Positions 19,024 through 27,281 of a stretch of 64,000 nt of DNA are shown one piece after another. The notes under the pieces are model-generated. The model was not told where the DNA came from and searched no databases. It saw only the letters and a program-made list of their open reading frames with translations. This DNA is from Caproiciproducens galactitolivorans (GTDB lineage Bacteria; Bacillota; Clostridia; Oscillospirales; Acutalibacteraceae), in the NCBI RefSeq assembly GCF_026672255.1, contig NZ_JAPOHA010000001.1, forward strand, positions 248,001 through 312,000, written 5' to 3'. Both the position numbers and the translations under genes were made by a program. Position 1 is the first letter of the stretch; the number at the start of each line of letters is the position of its first letter.

Positions 19024-19071
19024 ACACAGACAAATCAGAAACCGGATATTTACAGTGCCGCAGGATAACAA

Positions 19072-19100
19072 GGCTGTATCTCATTAATGGAGATGCAGCC
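19072..19100 (+). terminator. Terminator after the ATPase gene
   Basis: GGCTGTATCTC (19072-19082) pairs with GAGATGCAGCC (19090-19100) with one G-U, followed by ATATTTCTTT. Confidence 0.75.
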
Positions 19101-19153
19101 ATATTTCTTTGTCCATATCTACAAGTTTTTATAGCAGATTTGTTGCTGAAATA

Positions 19154-19190
19154 AACAGGGCGTAAGGCTTAAAAAGTCTTACGCCCTGTT
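19154..19190 (-). terminator. Terminator after the GNAT gene
   Basis: A 15-bp hairpin (19154-19168 with 19176-19190, loop TTAAAAA) lies just past the GNAT stop. On the minus strand it is followed by TTTATTT. Confidence 0.75.
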
Positions 19191-19207
19191 GTACGGTAGG
19201 GACATTC

Positions 19208-19711
19208 TTATCGTTTCCACCACAAGGTGTCGCCGCTCTTATAGAGCCGGAACCCACAGCGGGATAATACATTTTGAGAAGGGCGGTTACCCCTTTCGGT
19301 TTCCGCTATAATGTGCCGGATGATTTCCTGCTTTTCCGCCCACTGACACATTGCCTGCACGGCCTCGGTCATATAGCCGTTATGTTCATACTTTTTCCCT
19401 AAGCCGTAACCGATTTCCACTTCCCCTTCCGCATTGGGCAGGGACTTAAAATCGGAGGAACCGATTACAATGCGATCTTCTTTGCGGACAATCAGCCAAA
19501 AGGTATGGTATAAATAATTTTCTTCATCCTCTTGGGTGATTTTCAGCTGACTTTTTATGATTTTCAGGAAAAAACCTTCCAGCGGTTCCGCGTCATAGGA
19601 ACAGTTTAATTCTTTTTCTAAAGAGGGAAGTTCCTCCGCCCATAATTGAAGCTGACGGGCCGTTAGAGGAATTAAAATCAAGCGGTTTGTTTCAATGTTT
19701 ATTTTTTGCAT
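19208..19711 (-). CDS. GNAT-family N-acetyltransferase (RimJ/RimL type)
   Basis: A 167-residue acetyltransferase of the Acetyltransf_3 group. The start (MQKINIETNRLILIPLTARQ) and the acetyl-CoA loop region (EIGYGLGKKYEHNGYMTEAV) are typical, followed by AETERGNRPSQNVLSRCGF. Members acetylate ribosomal protein N-termini or small amines; the substrate here is unknown. It is a single gene between two terminators/promoters. Confidence 0.85.
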   Translation of the reverse strand: MQKINIETNRLILIPLTARQLQLWAEELPSLEKELNCSYDAEPLEGFFLKIIKSQLKITQEDEENYLYHTFWLIVRKEDRIVIGSSDFKSLPNAEGEVEIGYGLGKKYEHNGYMTEAVQAMCQWAEKQEIIRHIIAETERGNRPSQNVLSRCGFRLYKSGDTLWWKR

Positions 19712-19836
19712 CTCCTTTTCCTTTATTTACTATGGTGCTTAAATTTGCCGGTTGTATCCATAGCGTAGCCGTTCTACCTGCTTCGGTAAACATCCGCGCC
19801 GGGTTCTCCCGCGATGCCTTTTATCGAACTGCGGTT

Positions 19837-20685
19837 TCAGAACCAATGCGTTGGCCGTTCCAGAAATTCAGGAAGCCGGGTGCGTGTGTCTCCTTTGGCA
19901 CAATTGAGCTGGAACTGGGTCAGAAAGAGGCTTTGGGACAGGTCTGCCCCCTCCAAATTTGTATCGCGAAGGTCAGCGCCGGTAAAGTCCGTACCGGTCA
20001 GTTCCGCACCTTCTAAATTTGCGGCAATCAGGCATGTACCCCGTAAATCCGCGCACCGAAGATCCCTTTTTCTTAAATCTTTTCCAAACAAATCCGAACC
20101 CTTTTTTTGCCCCTTTGTTTTCCGGTCAAATTGATTCCCCATATCGGCACGAATTCGGCTGCTGATTTCGCTGAGCAGCCGGAAGATTTTTGTCCGGTAT
20201 TCGGACAGTTGAAACTCCAATAAAGACCGGCAGGGGAGAAGGGTTATTTTTTCTGTTTCCTGAAGGGCTTCGAAAAGTTCGGTATTGGGCGCTTTCATTG
20301 TATACGATAACGCCTGCATTAAGTACCAGCGCAGTTCCTGTAGCTGCCGCATCCTCAAAAATGCGTCAAACATGGCGCTTGCAGCTGTGGGTTCAGCCTT
20401 CCAGCTTTTTCCTGAAAATGTAATCTGAGAAACCTGTTGCCCCGCGCCCAGGCATTCATATGAGATGCATCCCTTTAAATCGAGCTTTTCAAGCCGGTCA
20501 TAAACCGTACAGCGGAAAGCGGTATCCAGATGGGGGCACGGCGTACCGGAACTTTTATCCTCCGGAAAACCGTCCAGCTTTGAAAAAAACAGTGCTACAC
20601 AGCAAAGGCCGAAGCAATTTTCGCATTGGGGTTTTAACGAAGGAATGCGGGACTGTATAAAATCTTTATCAATAACTTGCGTCAT
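19837..20685 (-). CDS. Cys-cluster protein with C-terminal pentapeptide repeats
   Basis: A 282-residue protein. The N-terminus has a cysteine cluster (CENCFGLCC, then TPCPHL and CTVYD), resembling the CxxCxxxCC metal/cluster-binding proteins of the YkgJ type. Residues about 205-265 are pentapeptide repeats (ADLRG, ANLEG, TDFTG, ADLRD, TNLEG, ADLSQ) that fold as a right-handed beta helix. The middle is probably alpha-helical. The function is unknown. The same two-part layout occurs in other Firmicutes proteins annotated only as pentapeptide-repeat proteins. It has its own promoter. Confidence 0.75.
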   Translation of the reverse strand: MTQVIDKDFIQSRIPSLKPQCENCFGLCCVALFFSKLDGFPEDKSSGTPCPHLDTAFRCTVYDRLEKLDLKGCISYECLGAGQQVSQITFSGKSWKAEPTAASAMFDAFLRMRQLQELRWYLMQALSYTMKAPNTELFEALQETEKITLLPCRSLLEFQLSEYRTKIFRLLSEISSRIRADMGNQFDRKTKGQKKGSDLFGKDLRKRDLRCADLRGTCLIAANLEGAELTGTDFTGADLRDTNLEGADLSQSLFLTQFQLNCAKGDTRTRLPEFLERPTHWF

Positions 20686-20806
20686 ATCCTGTCTCCGATT
20701 TCTGTGGAGTTTTCGACTTTACGGTAATCTTTCTCCCTTTCCGGACGAATGGTGAAATTCAAACACAGACTTCCTTTCCTATATTAAAATTAGTATCTAT
20801 AAAAAT

Positions 20807-20835
20807 AGTATATTCCAGAATGCTCATCATTTCAA
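20807..20835 (-). promoter_or_regulatory. Promoter of the pentapeptide-repeat gene
   Basis: On the minus strand TTGAAA (20830-20835), 17 bases, TATACT (20807-20812). Confidence 0.7.
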
Positions 20836-20850
20836 TATGACAATAAGAAA

Positions 20851-20877
20851 TCCCCGCTGCCGGAAAAACAGCGGGGA
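20851..20877 (-). terminator. Terminator after the FGGY kinase gene
   Basis: TCCCCGCTG and CAGCGGGGA (9 bp, 9-base loop) lie 6 bases past the kinase stop; on the minus strand TTTCTTATT follows. Confidence 0.8.
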
Positions 20878-20883
20878 GAAGAC

Positions 20884-22401
20884 TTATAACTGATGCATCA
20901 AATCTTTGTTTGTAAGATACAATTCGTCAAACAGCTTCTGGAACTTCTCGTATTTTTCATGGTTTTCCATGTTCGGCGTATAGGTGATGCCGGGTTTGAT
21001 TTTTTTCGATAGATCGGCAAAGCTGTCAAAATAATGGATTCCCATAGCGGCCATCATGGCGTCGCCGAAGCTGGCCCCGATCGTTACGCCGGCGGTTCCG
21101 ATCGTCTTGCCGGTAATGTCTGCAACCATCTGCATCCAGGCCGGATTTTTGGTGCCGCCGCCGACAGCCATTATTTTATTGATTTGGACTTTGTCTTCTT
21201 CAAAGATTTTAAAGTGCTGGTTAATGGAATAGCCCACCGCTTCCAGCGCGGAGCGGTACATATGCTGTCTGGTATGGGTCAGGGTAAGGCCGAAAAGCAT
21301 GCCCTTTGCGAGCGGGTCATTGATGGGCGTGCGCTCTCCCGCAAAATAGGGAAGAGTAATGAGTCCGTCGCAGCCGATCGGGATTTTGTCGATGCCCTCC
21401 ATCATGGAAGAATACGCGTTAACGCCTGTTTCCTTTTCCGCTTCCAGGCAGTCCGTAAAGATATTGTCGCGATACCAGCGTGTCAGCGTACCGGCTGCGT
21501 TTGTGCCGGCGGAAACGTCGAAGGTGCCCGGAACAATGAACTCCTCGCGCCAGATGCGGTCGTCGTTTACCAGCTTGTCTGCGCAGAGAATCATGTAAAT
21601 GGAGGAGCCGAACTGAAGCATCATGTCGCCCGGCTGCAGAACGCCGGTGCTGATTGCCTCGGCGCCCGAATCATCCGTGCCGACGATAACGGGGGTTCCT
21701 TCGGCAAGCCCGGTTTCCTTTGCGGCTTTCGCCGTAATATGTCCGGCAATTTCTACGGTATTCATGACATCCGCCAGCTGGTCGGGGCGGCAAATCGGTT
21801 TGCAGGTTTCCGGATTCGGGGTGCCGTCCGAATGATAAAGCGGGTTAAAGCTGGCAAGTCCAAGGAAACGGTCTACGGTAAATTTGCCGGTGAGTTTCGC
21901 GGTTATAAAGCTGGAGCCGGTCAGAAATTTATAGGTTTTTGCGTATACCCCCGGCTCGTTATTCTTAATCCAAAGGATTTTCGGCATGACGTCGGAAGAA
22001 CAAAGCGGACGGCCGTACCAGGCTTTAATCTGGTCTTCGCCGTAGTATTCCGTCAGCCATTCCATTTCTTTGGTAGCCCGGGCGTCAATGCCGTACAGAA
22101 TCGCCTTGCGCAGCGGGTTGCAGTCCTTGTCGACGGGCAGACAGTCCGCGCCTAACGCGCTTGCGCCCACAGCCTGAATATCCTTCGGGTCCACGCTGCT
22201 TTCCTGCAAAAGGGCGTTGCTGATCAGACAGAAATCGTGCCACCATACCGCGTCCGCGTCGTGCTCAAAGTAGTTTGGCTTAGGGTTCTCCATACCGTGG
22301 GTCGCGGTATGGGTTGCGATTACATTGCATTCCTTATCAATAATGACACCTTTGCTTTCAAAAGTTCCGGTGTCTATTCCCATAAAATATGTTTTTTTCA
22401 T
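20884..22401 (-). CDS. FGGY-family carbohydrate kinase
   Basis: A 505-residue kinase with the N-terminal FGGY fold (MGIDTGTFESKGVI, GADCLPVD), sugar/ATP linker motif (GTDDSGAEAISTGV) and C-terminal MAVGGGTKNPAWMQMVADIT. It would phosphorylate a pentulose, hexulose or polyol; it is closest in layout to xylulokinase-like proteins of unknown substrate. It is the last gene of a minus-strand run beginning with the GntR gene at 24880. The regulator next to it (22562-23296) suggests a dedicated inducer. Substrate unknown. Confidence 0.8.
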   Translation of the reverse strand: MKKTYFMGIDTGTFESKGVIIDKECNVIATHTATHGMENPKPNYFEHDADAVWWHDFCLISNALLQESSVDPKDIQAVGASALGADCLPVDKDCNPLRKAILYGIDARATKEMEWLTEYYGEDQIKAWYGRPLCSSDVMPKILWIKNNEPGVYAKTYKFLTGSSFITAKLTGKFTVDRFLGLASFNPLYHSDGTPNPETCKPICRPDQLADVMNTVEIAGHITAKAAKETGLAEGTPVIVGTDDSGAEAISTGVLQPGDMMLQFGSSIYMILCADKLVNDDRIWREEFIVPGTFDVSAGTNAAGTLTRWYRDNIFTDCLEAEKETGVNAYSSMMEGIDKIPIGCDGLITLPYFAGERTPINDPLAKGMLFGLTLTHTRQHMYRSALEAVGYSINQHFKIFEEDKVQINKIMAVGGGTKNPAWMQMVADITGKTIGTAGVTIGASFGDAMMAAMGIHYFDSFADLSKKIKPGITYTPNMENHEKYEKFQKLFDELYLTNKDLMHQL

Positions 22402-22561
22402 TTTTACACCTCTTTCATTCTGCTTTAACGTAATGTTCTGAACGGTAAAGAGGAAAGGAACGGCTGAAATTCGGCCGTCAGTAAATCGGGCCGGTTTTCA
22501 AATCCATATGCCGGAAGAACGGAAAAGCCCGCTGTATGGCAACGTTCCGGAGTTAAGATAC

Positions 22562-23296
22562 TTATTTATAAAAATGTACGTTAAAATTGCATCGGTCGCT
22601 TCGGGTGTAGTTGCGGGTGAATTCGATTACGCGATTCTTGTCGTCGTAACTTGTACATTCAAATAAAAGAACCGGCTGGCTTGCGTCAATCCCCATCATC
22701 CGCGCGTCCTTTGGTTCCAGTTTGGCAAGATCCAGCGTCTGCCAGGCGCGTTTGAGATTCACTCCGTAAAAGTCGTAGATCTCGTAAATCCCGAAGACGG
22801 AAAGGTCGATGCCCTCCAGCTTCGGCACGATGTATTGCGGGATCAGAATTTCTTCGATTGAGATCGATTCGTTATCCGCGTAGCAGATGCGTTTAATATA
22901 GTACACCTTGTCATCCGGCTTAATACCGAATACCAGACTGTATTTATCGCCTGCGTCCCGCAGCGCTTTTGTCAAAACCTTTGTAGTGGGGCGGGTGTTT
23001 TTGGAACGCATGGTTTGCGTAAATCCGCCCAGCGTTTCAAGGTCCCGCTCAACCTTTTCGCCCATGACATAGACACCCTTGCCCTGAACCCGCTTGAGCA
23101 TTCCTTCGTGGACGAGCGCGTCGATGGCGTTGCGTACCGTCAGCCGGTTGATGCCGTAAGTTTCAGCCAGTTCGTTTTCAGAAGGGATGGCAGTGCCGGG
23201 CAGATATTCCCCGTCTTCTATTTTGGTGCGGACAACCTCCCGCAGCTGCAAGTAAATCGGGGACTGATAACTGATCTTCTCTTCTGTCACACTCAT
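22562..23296 (-). CDS. GntR/HutC-family regulator (UTRA domain), copy 2
   Basis: A 244-residue regulator with a winged helix at about residues 12-78 (PGTAIPSENELAETYGINRL, then TVRNAIDALVHEGMLKRVQG) and a UTRA effector domain (about 95-240). It lies between frlD and the FGGY kinase on the same strand. It is clearly different from the GntR protein at 24158-24880, so the locus has two UTRA regulators. FrlR of the fructoselysine operon belongs to this family; which of the two is the functional FrlR cannot be told from sequence alone. Confidence 0.85.
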   Translation of the reverse strand: MSVTEEKISYQSPIYLQLREVVRTKIEDGEYLPGTAIPSENELAETYGINRLTVRNAIDALVHEGMLKRVQGKGVYVMGEKVERDLETLGGFTQTMRSKNTRPTTKVLTKALRDAGDKYSLVFGIKPDDKVYYIKRICYADNESISIEEILIPQYIVPKLEGIDLSVFGIYEIYDFYGVNLKRAWQTLDLAKLEPKDARMMGIDASQPVLLFECTSYDDKNRVIEFTRNYTRSDRCNFNVHFYK

Positions 23297-23358
23297 TTTG
23301 CCAACTCCTCCTCTTACCAGATTAATTCTTAAAATATTTGATTATCACAAATATTTGA

Positions 23359-24144
23359 TTACCACGCGCCGTTGTACTGCAAAGTTACGCTGCTGTTTGC
23401 CGCGCCCATGTGCATGCACTCTTTCAGTTCTTTGCCCTGAAGGATTCCCCTCAGGAAACCGGCAATATAGCTGTCGCCCGCGCCCATCGTATCTTTTACG
23501 TCGCAGGGAACAATTCCGAAGGTGGTGAATTTCTCGCCGTCATAGGCAATGCTGCCCTTGTCCCCTAAAGTAACGGTTACGATTTTCGGCCCCTTTGCAT
23601 GCATTTTTTTCATATAATCCCGGATACATTCGGTATCGCCGTCATCGGAAGCAAAGAATGCGTAATCAACATGGTAAATTGCTTTTTCAATGACGGGGTC
23701 TTCCAGTTTATTTGCAAAGTCAAAGGCCACCGGGGTTCCCTTTGCCTTGATTTTATACAGGTCGTTTTCAATATTGCCCCAGAGTCCGGTAACGACCAGA
23801 TCCTGGCTGCAAAGAAAATCGATATCTTCGTCGGAAAGTTTGAACCGGGCCAAAACGCCCTCGTCATAATCGCCGAAAACACGCTCTCCGTCCACCAGTT
23901 CCACCTGCGTAATCGCGGTGTTTCCCGGCAGTACTTTTAAATGGGATGTGTCCACCCCTTTGGCATTCAGCGCGTCGATCATGATTTTACCGTATTTATC
24001 GCTGCCCACGACGCCGGTATAAGAGGCCTCGCCTCCCAGCCGAACCGTGTAAACAGCCACATTCACCGGGTTGCCGCCCGGATAGGCTTTTCCCAGCTTC
24101 TCATAAACATCCATACAGTTGTCGCCGACTGCTGCTATTTTCAT
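23359..24144 (-). CDS. frlD: Fructoselysine 6-kinase
   Basis: A 261-residue PfkB-family kinase that matches E. coli FrlD along its length. Shared features are IGDNC-type start (AVGDNCMDVYEKLG), sugar-binding GGNPVNVAVY, ERVFGDYDEGV, catalytic DTMGAGDSYIAGFLRG and the C-terminal LQYNGAW (E. coli IQYHGAW). It phosphorylates fructoselysine at O6. The start at 24144 has GGAG 8 bases upstream and leaves 13 bases after the preceding GntR gene; an upstream extension to 24204 would overlap it. A second paralogue lies at 30272. Confidence 0.92.
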   Translation of the reverse strand: MKIAAVGDNCMDVYEKLGKAYPGGNPVNVAVYTVRLGGEASYTGVVGSDKYGKIMIDALNAKGVDTSHLKVLPGNTAITQVELVDGERVFGDYDEGVLARFKLSDEDIDFLCSQDLVVTGLWGNIENDLYKIKAKGTPVAFDFANKLEDPVIEKAIYHVDYAFFASDDGDTECIRDYMKKMHAKGPKIVTVTLGDKGSIAYDGEKFTTFGIVPCDVKDTMGAGDSYIAGFLRGILQGKELKECMHMGAANSSVTLQYNGAW

Positions 24145-24157
24145 TTTTTGCTCCAAT

Positions 24158-24880
24158 CTATCGGGTGAGCACGCTCGCAAAACGAACCGAGTCTGCCCGT
24201 ACAACCGATTTAAAATATTCTATCGGGACATCCTCTCCGTCATTTACCACCCCTGTCAGAAAAAAGACGGGGGATTCTTCCTCGATTTTTAATAATGCGG
24301 ACTCTTCCGGGGTCGTATAGGTAATTCCTATCTTTTCCTCGCCTTTTACGATATGGACGCCGTAATTGTTTTCCAATACCCCGTAAAAGGATTCCTGGCT
24401 GAAGTTGTGATGGATCAGTTCAGGGAAACGTTCAAAGTCCACGTAACAGGTTTCAATAATCAGGGGTTCGCCGTCTACAACGCGCAGACGGGTCAGTTCA
24501 TAAACCTTATGCCCCAGGGGCAGGTGCAGCTTTTTCGTAATCTGTTTGTTGCTTTCGATTACAAGAGCGGAAATCACCTGCGTAGTAAGCTTTTTACCCG
24601 ACTCCGCCACAAGCTGGGAAAAGGATTTTAAATCCTGCAGATTGCGCACCAGCTTCGGGCTGGCTACAAAGGTGCCGGAGCCTTTTCGATGGTACAGCTT
24701 TCCTTCTACAATTAAACGTTCGATCGCGCTTCGCAGAGTTGTCCGGTTAAAATTCCACATTTCACACATATCACGCTCGGAAGGCAGTTTGGCATGGGGC
24801 GGAAGTTTATTTTCAATGATATAGCATTCAATTTTTTCCGTAGCTTCATCCCTGGGGCGACTGCGAAATTCACTGGTCAT
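24158..24880 (-). CDS. GntR/HutC-family regulator (UTRA domain), copy 1; FrlR candidate
   Basis: A 240-residue regulator: winged helix at about 10-75 (PPHAKLPSERDMCEMWNFNR, then TTLRSAIERLIVEGKLYHRK) and UTRA ligand domain from about 95. Good AGGAGG 7 bases upstream. It is directly followed by frlD, and its own promoter carries the TGGTAT element found at the other fructoselysine promoters. That makes it the best candidate for the repressor of the region, probably released by a fructoselysine phosphate (inference). Confidence 0.85.
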   Translation of the reverse strand: MTSEFRSRPRDEATEKIECYIIENKLPPHAKLPSERDMCEMWNFNRTTLRSAIERLIVEGKLYHRKGSGTFVASPKLVRNLQDLKSFSQLVAESGKKLTTQVISALVIESNKQITKKLHLPLGHKVYELTRLRVVDGEPLIIETCYVDFERFPELIHHNFSQESFYGVLENNYGVHIVKGEEKIGITYTTPEESALLKIEEESPVFFLTGVVNDGEDVPIEYFKSVVRADSVRFASVLTR

Positions 24881-24959
24881 GGGGATTTCCTCCTAAAGTC
24901 TAATGGCATAAATTTATAAAAATTACAGTACGTATTTTGGTACATATATAATCATTTAA

Positions 24960-24968
24960 ATTATACCA
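24960..24968 (-). promoter_or_regulatory. TGGTATAAT element at the GntR-frlD promoter
   Basis: On the minus strand the -10 TATAAT (24960-24965) is merged with TGGTAT. The 17-base block CTAAAAGTGGTATAATT is identical to the one at 31245 upstream of frlD2. A TACCA half site lies about 20 bases downstream. Confidence 0.6.
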
Positions 24969-25021
24969 CTTTTAGAGCAGTTTGGGAAGAAAAAAATGAA
25001 TGCCCGTACATTTTTTGAAAG

Positions 25022-25056
25022 CCCCCTATACTGGGAAAGCCTTCCAGCATAGGGGG
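25022..25056 (-). terminator. Terminator after frlA
   Basis: CCCCCTATACTGG (25022-25034) pairs with CCAGCATAGGGGG (25044-25056) with one mismatch, between the frlA stop and the next promoter. Confidence 0.75.
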
Positions 25057-25075
25057 AATCGTTTCAGTATAAAAC

Positions 25076-26449
25076 TTATTCGGCCTTCTCTGTTGAAGCA
25101 TTGACCTTATTTTTTTTATCCCAGTAATGGAATACCGGCAAACCGGTAACAACAACGAGTGCTGCGCAGATCAAACCGGGGATCGGAGCCCACAGGAAGG
25201 TGGAAACGATCAGTGTGCCGGTCATAAACATTGCGATACCGGCCATCAGATGGCCGCAGGGCATTTTCCACAGCGGGTCGTATCCGGTTTTGCGGCGTAA
25301 TACGAAGATTGTGCCGAATGTCATGAAGTTTTTCAGCAGTGCAACAAGGGTGAAGTAACCGAGCAGGTCGGACAGGCTGGAAGCGAAAATCAGAACGATT
25401 GCAACTGCGCACTGAACAAGAATGGAGAAGTAAGGGGTTTCCCACTTCGGATGAACTTTTGCAAAGGATTTGAAGAACAGGCCGTCCTTGGCCATTGCAT
25501 ACTCGATGCGGGGCTGGAACATAATGCAGCTTGACAGGGAGCCGATGATAACGATAATGGCCATGATCGCCGTGATTGTGCCGGCTGCGCCGCCGATCAT
25601 CGGAATCTGCGCCGCTGCCTGCGCTACCGGCGCGTCGCTTGCGGCAAGGGTTTGCTGCGGAAGCAGACCGGTGACAACGGTGCTGAGCAATACATAAAGT
25701 ACGGTTACGACAATTACGGAGATAATTAAAGCACGCGGCATTGTCTTTTTCGGTTCTTTGATTTCACCGGTCATATAGCAGACAGCGCCCATTCCGTCGA
25801 AAGACCATGTGGTGGCGGAAATACCCGCGAGCAAAGCCGCAAATCCAACCGGAGCGCCCGCAACGGCCGGAGCGGAAATATAATCGCCTTTGATGTAGAA
25901 CAGGCCGATGCCGATTAAAAGAGCGAAGGGGAGAATTTTAAAGGCGGTGATAAAAGACTGGAATTTGCCGCCGCCTTCCACGCTGCGCAGATGCACGACC
26001 ATAAAGATGAGTACCAGACCCGTTGCGACAAATTTGGTAGTAAGGCTTGAGAACTTTGTAAAATAAGCAAGGTAATTTGCAATAGCGATCGCCATGATCG
26101 AGATGGACGGAGGGTCGGTTGCCCAGAAGCTGATCCAGCCGCAAAGGAAAGCCAGCGGACGGGAACCTGCTTCGCGGAAGTAAACGTATTGGCCGCCGTC
26201 TTCGGGATAAGCGGTGGCAAGTTCCGCGTAGCAAAGGTTTGCCGGAACCTGCATCAATCCGCCGATTACGAAGGCCAGAATGGTAAATGCGGCGCAGCCC
26301 GCTGCTGCGGCAACTGTCTGAAGCGAGGAAAAGATGCCGGAGCCGATTGTAGTACCGACGGACAGCGCAACCGCTGCGCCCAGACCGAGTTTTCGTTTCA
26401 GGTCCTGATTAGCCGGGGCTGCATTGCCTGATTTTTCTTTTGTAGACAT
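25076..26449 (-). CDS. frlA: Fructoselysine/psicoselysine permease (APC family)
   Basis: A 457-residue amino acid/polyamine/organocation transporter with 12 predicted helices. It follows E. coli FrlA closely: LSVGTTIGSGIFSS, AELATAYPEDGGQYVYFREA, GSRPLAFLCGW, HLRSVEGGGKFQ, GSLSSCIMFQPRIEYAMAKD and WAPIPGLICAALVV. It would import the Amadori compound fructoselysine (and psicoselysine) by proton symport. Its promoter has the TGGTATGGAAAATA element. It is read as a single gene, since a terminator follows. Confidence 0.92.
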   Translation of the reverse strand: MSTKEKSGNAAPANQDLKRKLGLGAAVALSVGTTIGSGIFSSLQTVAAAAGCAAFTILAFVIGGLMQVPANLCYAELATAYPEDGGQYVYFREAGSRPLAFLCGWISFWATDPPSISIMAIAIANYLAYFTKFSSLTTKFVATGLVLIFMVVHLRSVEGGGKFQSFITAFKILPFALLIGIGLFYIKGDYISAPAVAGAPVGFAALLAGISATTWSFDGMGAVCYMTGEIKEPKKTMPRALIISVIVVTVLYVLLSTVVTGLLPQQTLAASDAPVAQAAAQIPMIGGAAGTITAIMAIIVIIGSLSSCIMFQPRIEYAMAKDGLFFKSFAKVHPKWETPYFSILVQCAVAIVLIFASSLSDLLGYFTLVALLKNFMTFGTIFVLRRKTGYDPLWKMPCGHLMAGIAMFMTGTLIVSTFLWAPIPGLICAALVVVTGLPVFHYWDKKNKVNASTEKAE

Positions 26450-26563
26450 GAATTATTCCCCTTTCTTACTTGACCGCCGTTCGGAACCGCTTCCGATTGC
26501 GGCCGATTCCCTTGTCATTCCCCGCTTTTCGCAGGGAATAACGTTTCGATACATAACACTATA

Positions 26564-26577
26564 TATTTTCCATACCA
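26564..26577 (-). promoter_or_regulatory. Operator-like element at the frlA transcription start
   Basis: TGGTATGGAAAATA on the minus strand, starting about 10 bases after the -10. It is identical over 14 bases to the left part of the 17-bp palindrome at 33296-33312. Confidence 0.7.
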
Positions 26578-26587
26578 CTTTACAGAA

Positions 26588-26616
26588 ATAATAGCATATA
26601 CGATAAAAGTTGTCAA
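26588..26616 (-). promoter_or_regulatory. frlA promoter
   Basis: TTGACA (26611-26616), 17 bases, TATTAT (26588-26593) on the minus strand: near-consensus sigma-A promoter. Confidence 0.85.
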
Positions 26617-26819
26617 TTATTTAAGGAATAAAATATCAAATATTAATAAATTCAGCATGTTAAATGAAAGAAAACCCTTAGAATTGTTGGATTAACTAAA
26701 ATTATTGTAAGACACTATTGATTTATTATACCAATAGATTGAATTAAATTACCAAAATATAGGGTAGATATGAAAATATACCAAAAAATTTTTCTGTTTT
26801 TGTTTAAACTCATTCTGAA
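26617..26819. other. AT-rich region with three TGGTA-type elements
   Basis: No gene. On the minus strand TGGTATAAT (26725-26733), TGGTAA (about 26748-26753) and TGGTATAT (26776-26783) repeat in the same orientation upstream of the frlA promoter. They resemble the operator elements of this locus. Confidence 0.5.
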
Positions 26820-27248
26820 TTACTCGCCGATAATGCTGATGCTGATCGTACGCTTCGCCGGACCATCAAATTCACAGAAGTATACATCTTGTGCATCTCC
26901 TTTAACCAGTTCTCCGCTTACAATCGGAAAAACACAGTGATTCCCGGTAAGATGTGCCTTTAAATGTCCGGTTGGGTTGCCGGCGGTAGAACCGTAGCTT
27001 TTCAGCATTCTGGCATGGTTATAAGGATAATTTTCCGGCACAAGCCTTTTCAGGAAATGATCGATGTCGCTTTCCAGGCATTCCAGCGATTCGTTAACGG
27101 TGATACCGGTTGTTGTGTGCTTGGAGATAACGGCTATTATCCCATTTTGAATACCGCTTTCCGCAACCGCTTTTTCAATCTCTTCGGTAATCAGAATCAT
27201 TTCATTGTACTGTTTCGTCAGTAAGGTAAAACTTTTATAAACAACCAT
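26820..27248 (-). CDS. YjbQ / UPF0047 family protein
   Basis: A 142-residue protein of the YjbQ (secondary thiamine-phosphate synthase) family. Family marks are HTTTGITVNESLE, the DIDHFLKRLVP segment, HLKAHLTGNHCVFPI and FCEFDGPAKRTISI. Some members have weak thiamine phosphate synthase activity; the physiological role is unsettled. It is the last gene of the minus-strand run frlD2-frlB-frlC-amidohydrolase-yjbQ, which is unusual company and suggests a role in handling sugar or amine intermediates (inference). Confidence 0.8.
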   Translation of the reverse strand: MVVYKSFTLLTKQYNEMILITEEIEKAVAESGIQNGIIAVISKHTTTGITVNESLECLESDIDHFLKRLVPENYPYNHARMLKSYGSTAGNPTGHLKAHLTGNHCVFPIVSGELVKGDAQDVYFCEFDGPAKRTISISIIGE

Positions 27249-27281
27249 CTTGCTATATCAATCCTTTCGTGGAGACGAAGC

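Noticed and set aside
21034-22155. 373-codon open frame antisense to the FGGY kinase
   Set aside because: Shadow frame of a well-supported kinase gene; composition is not protein-like.
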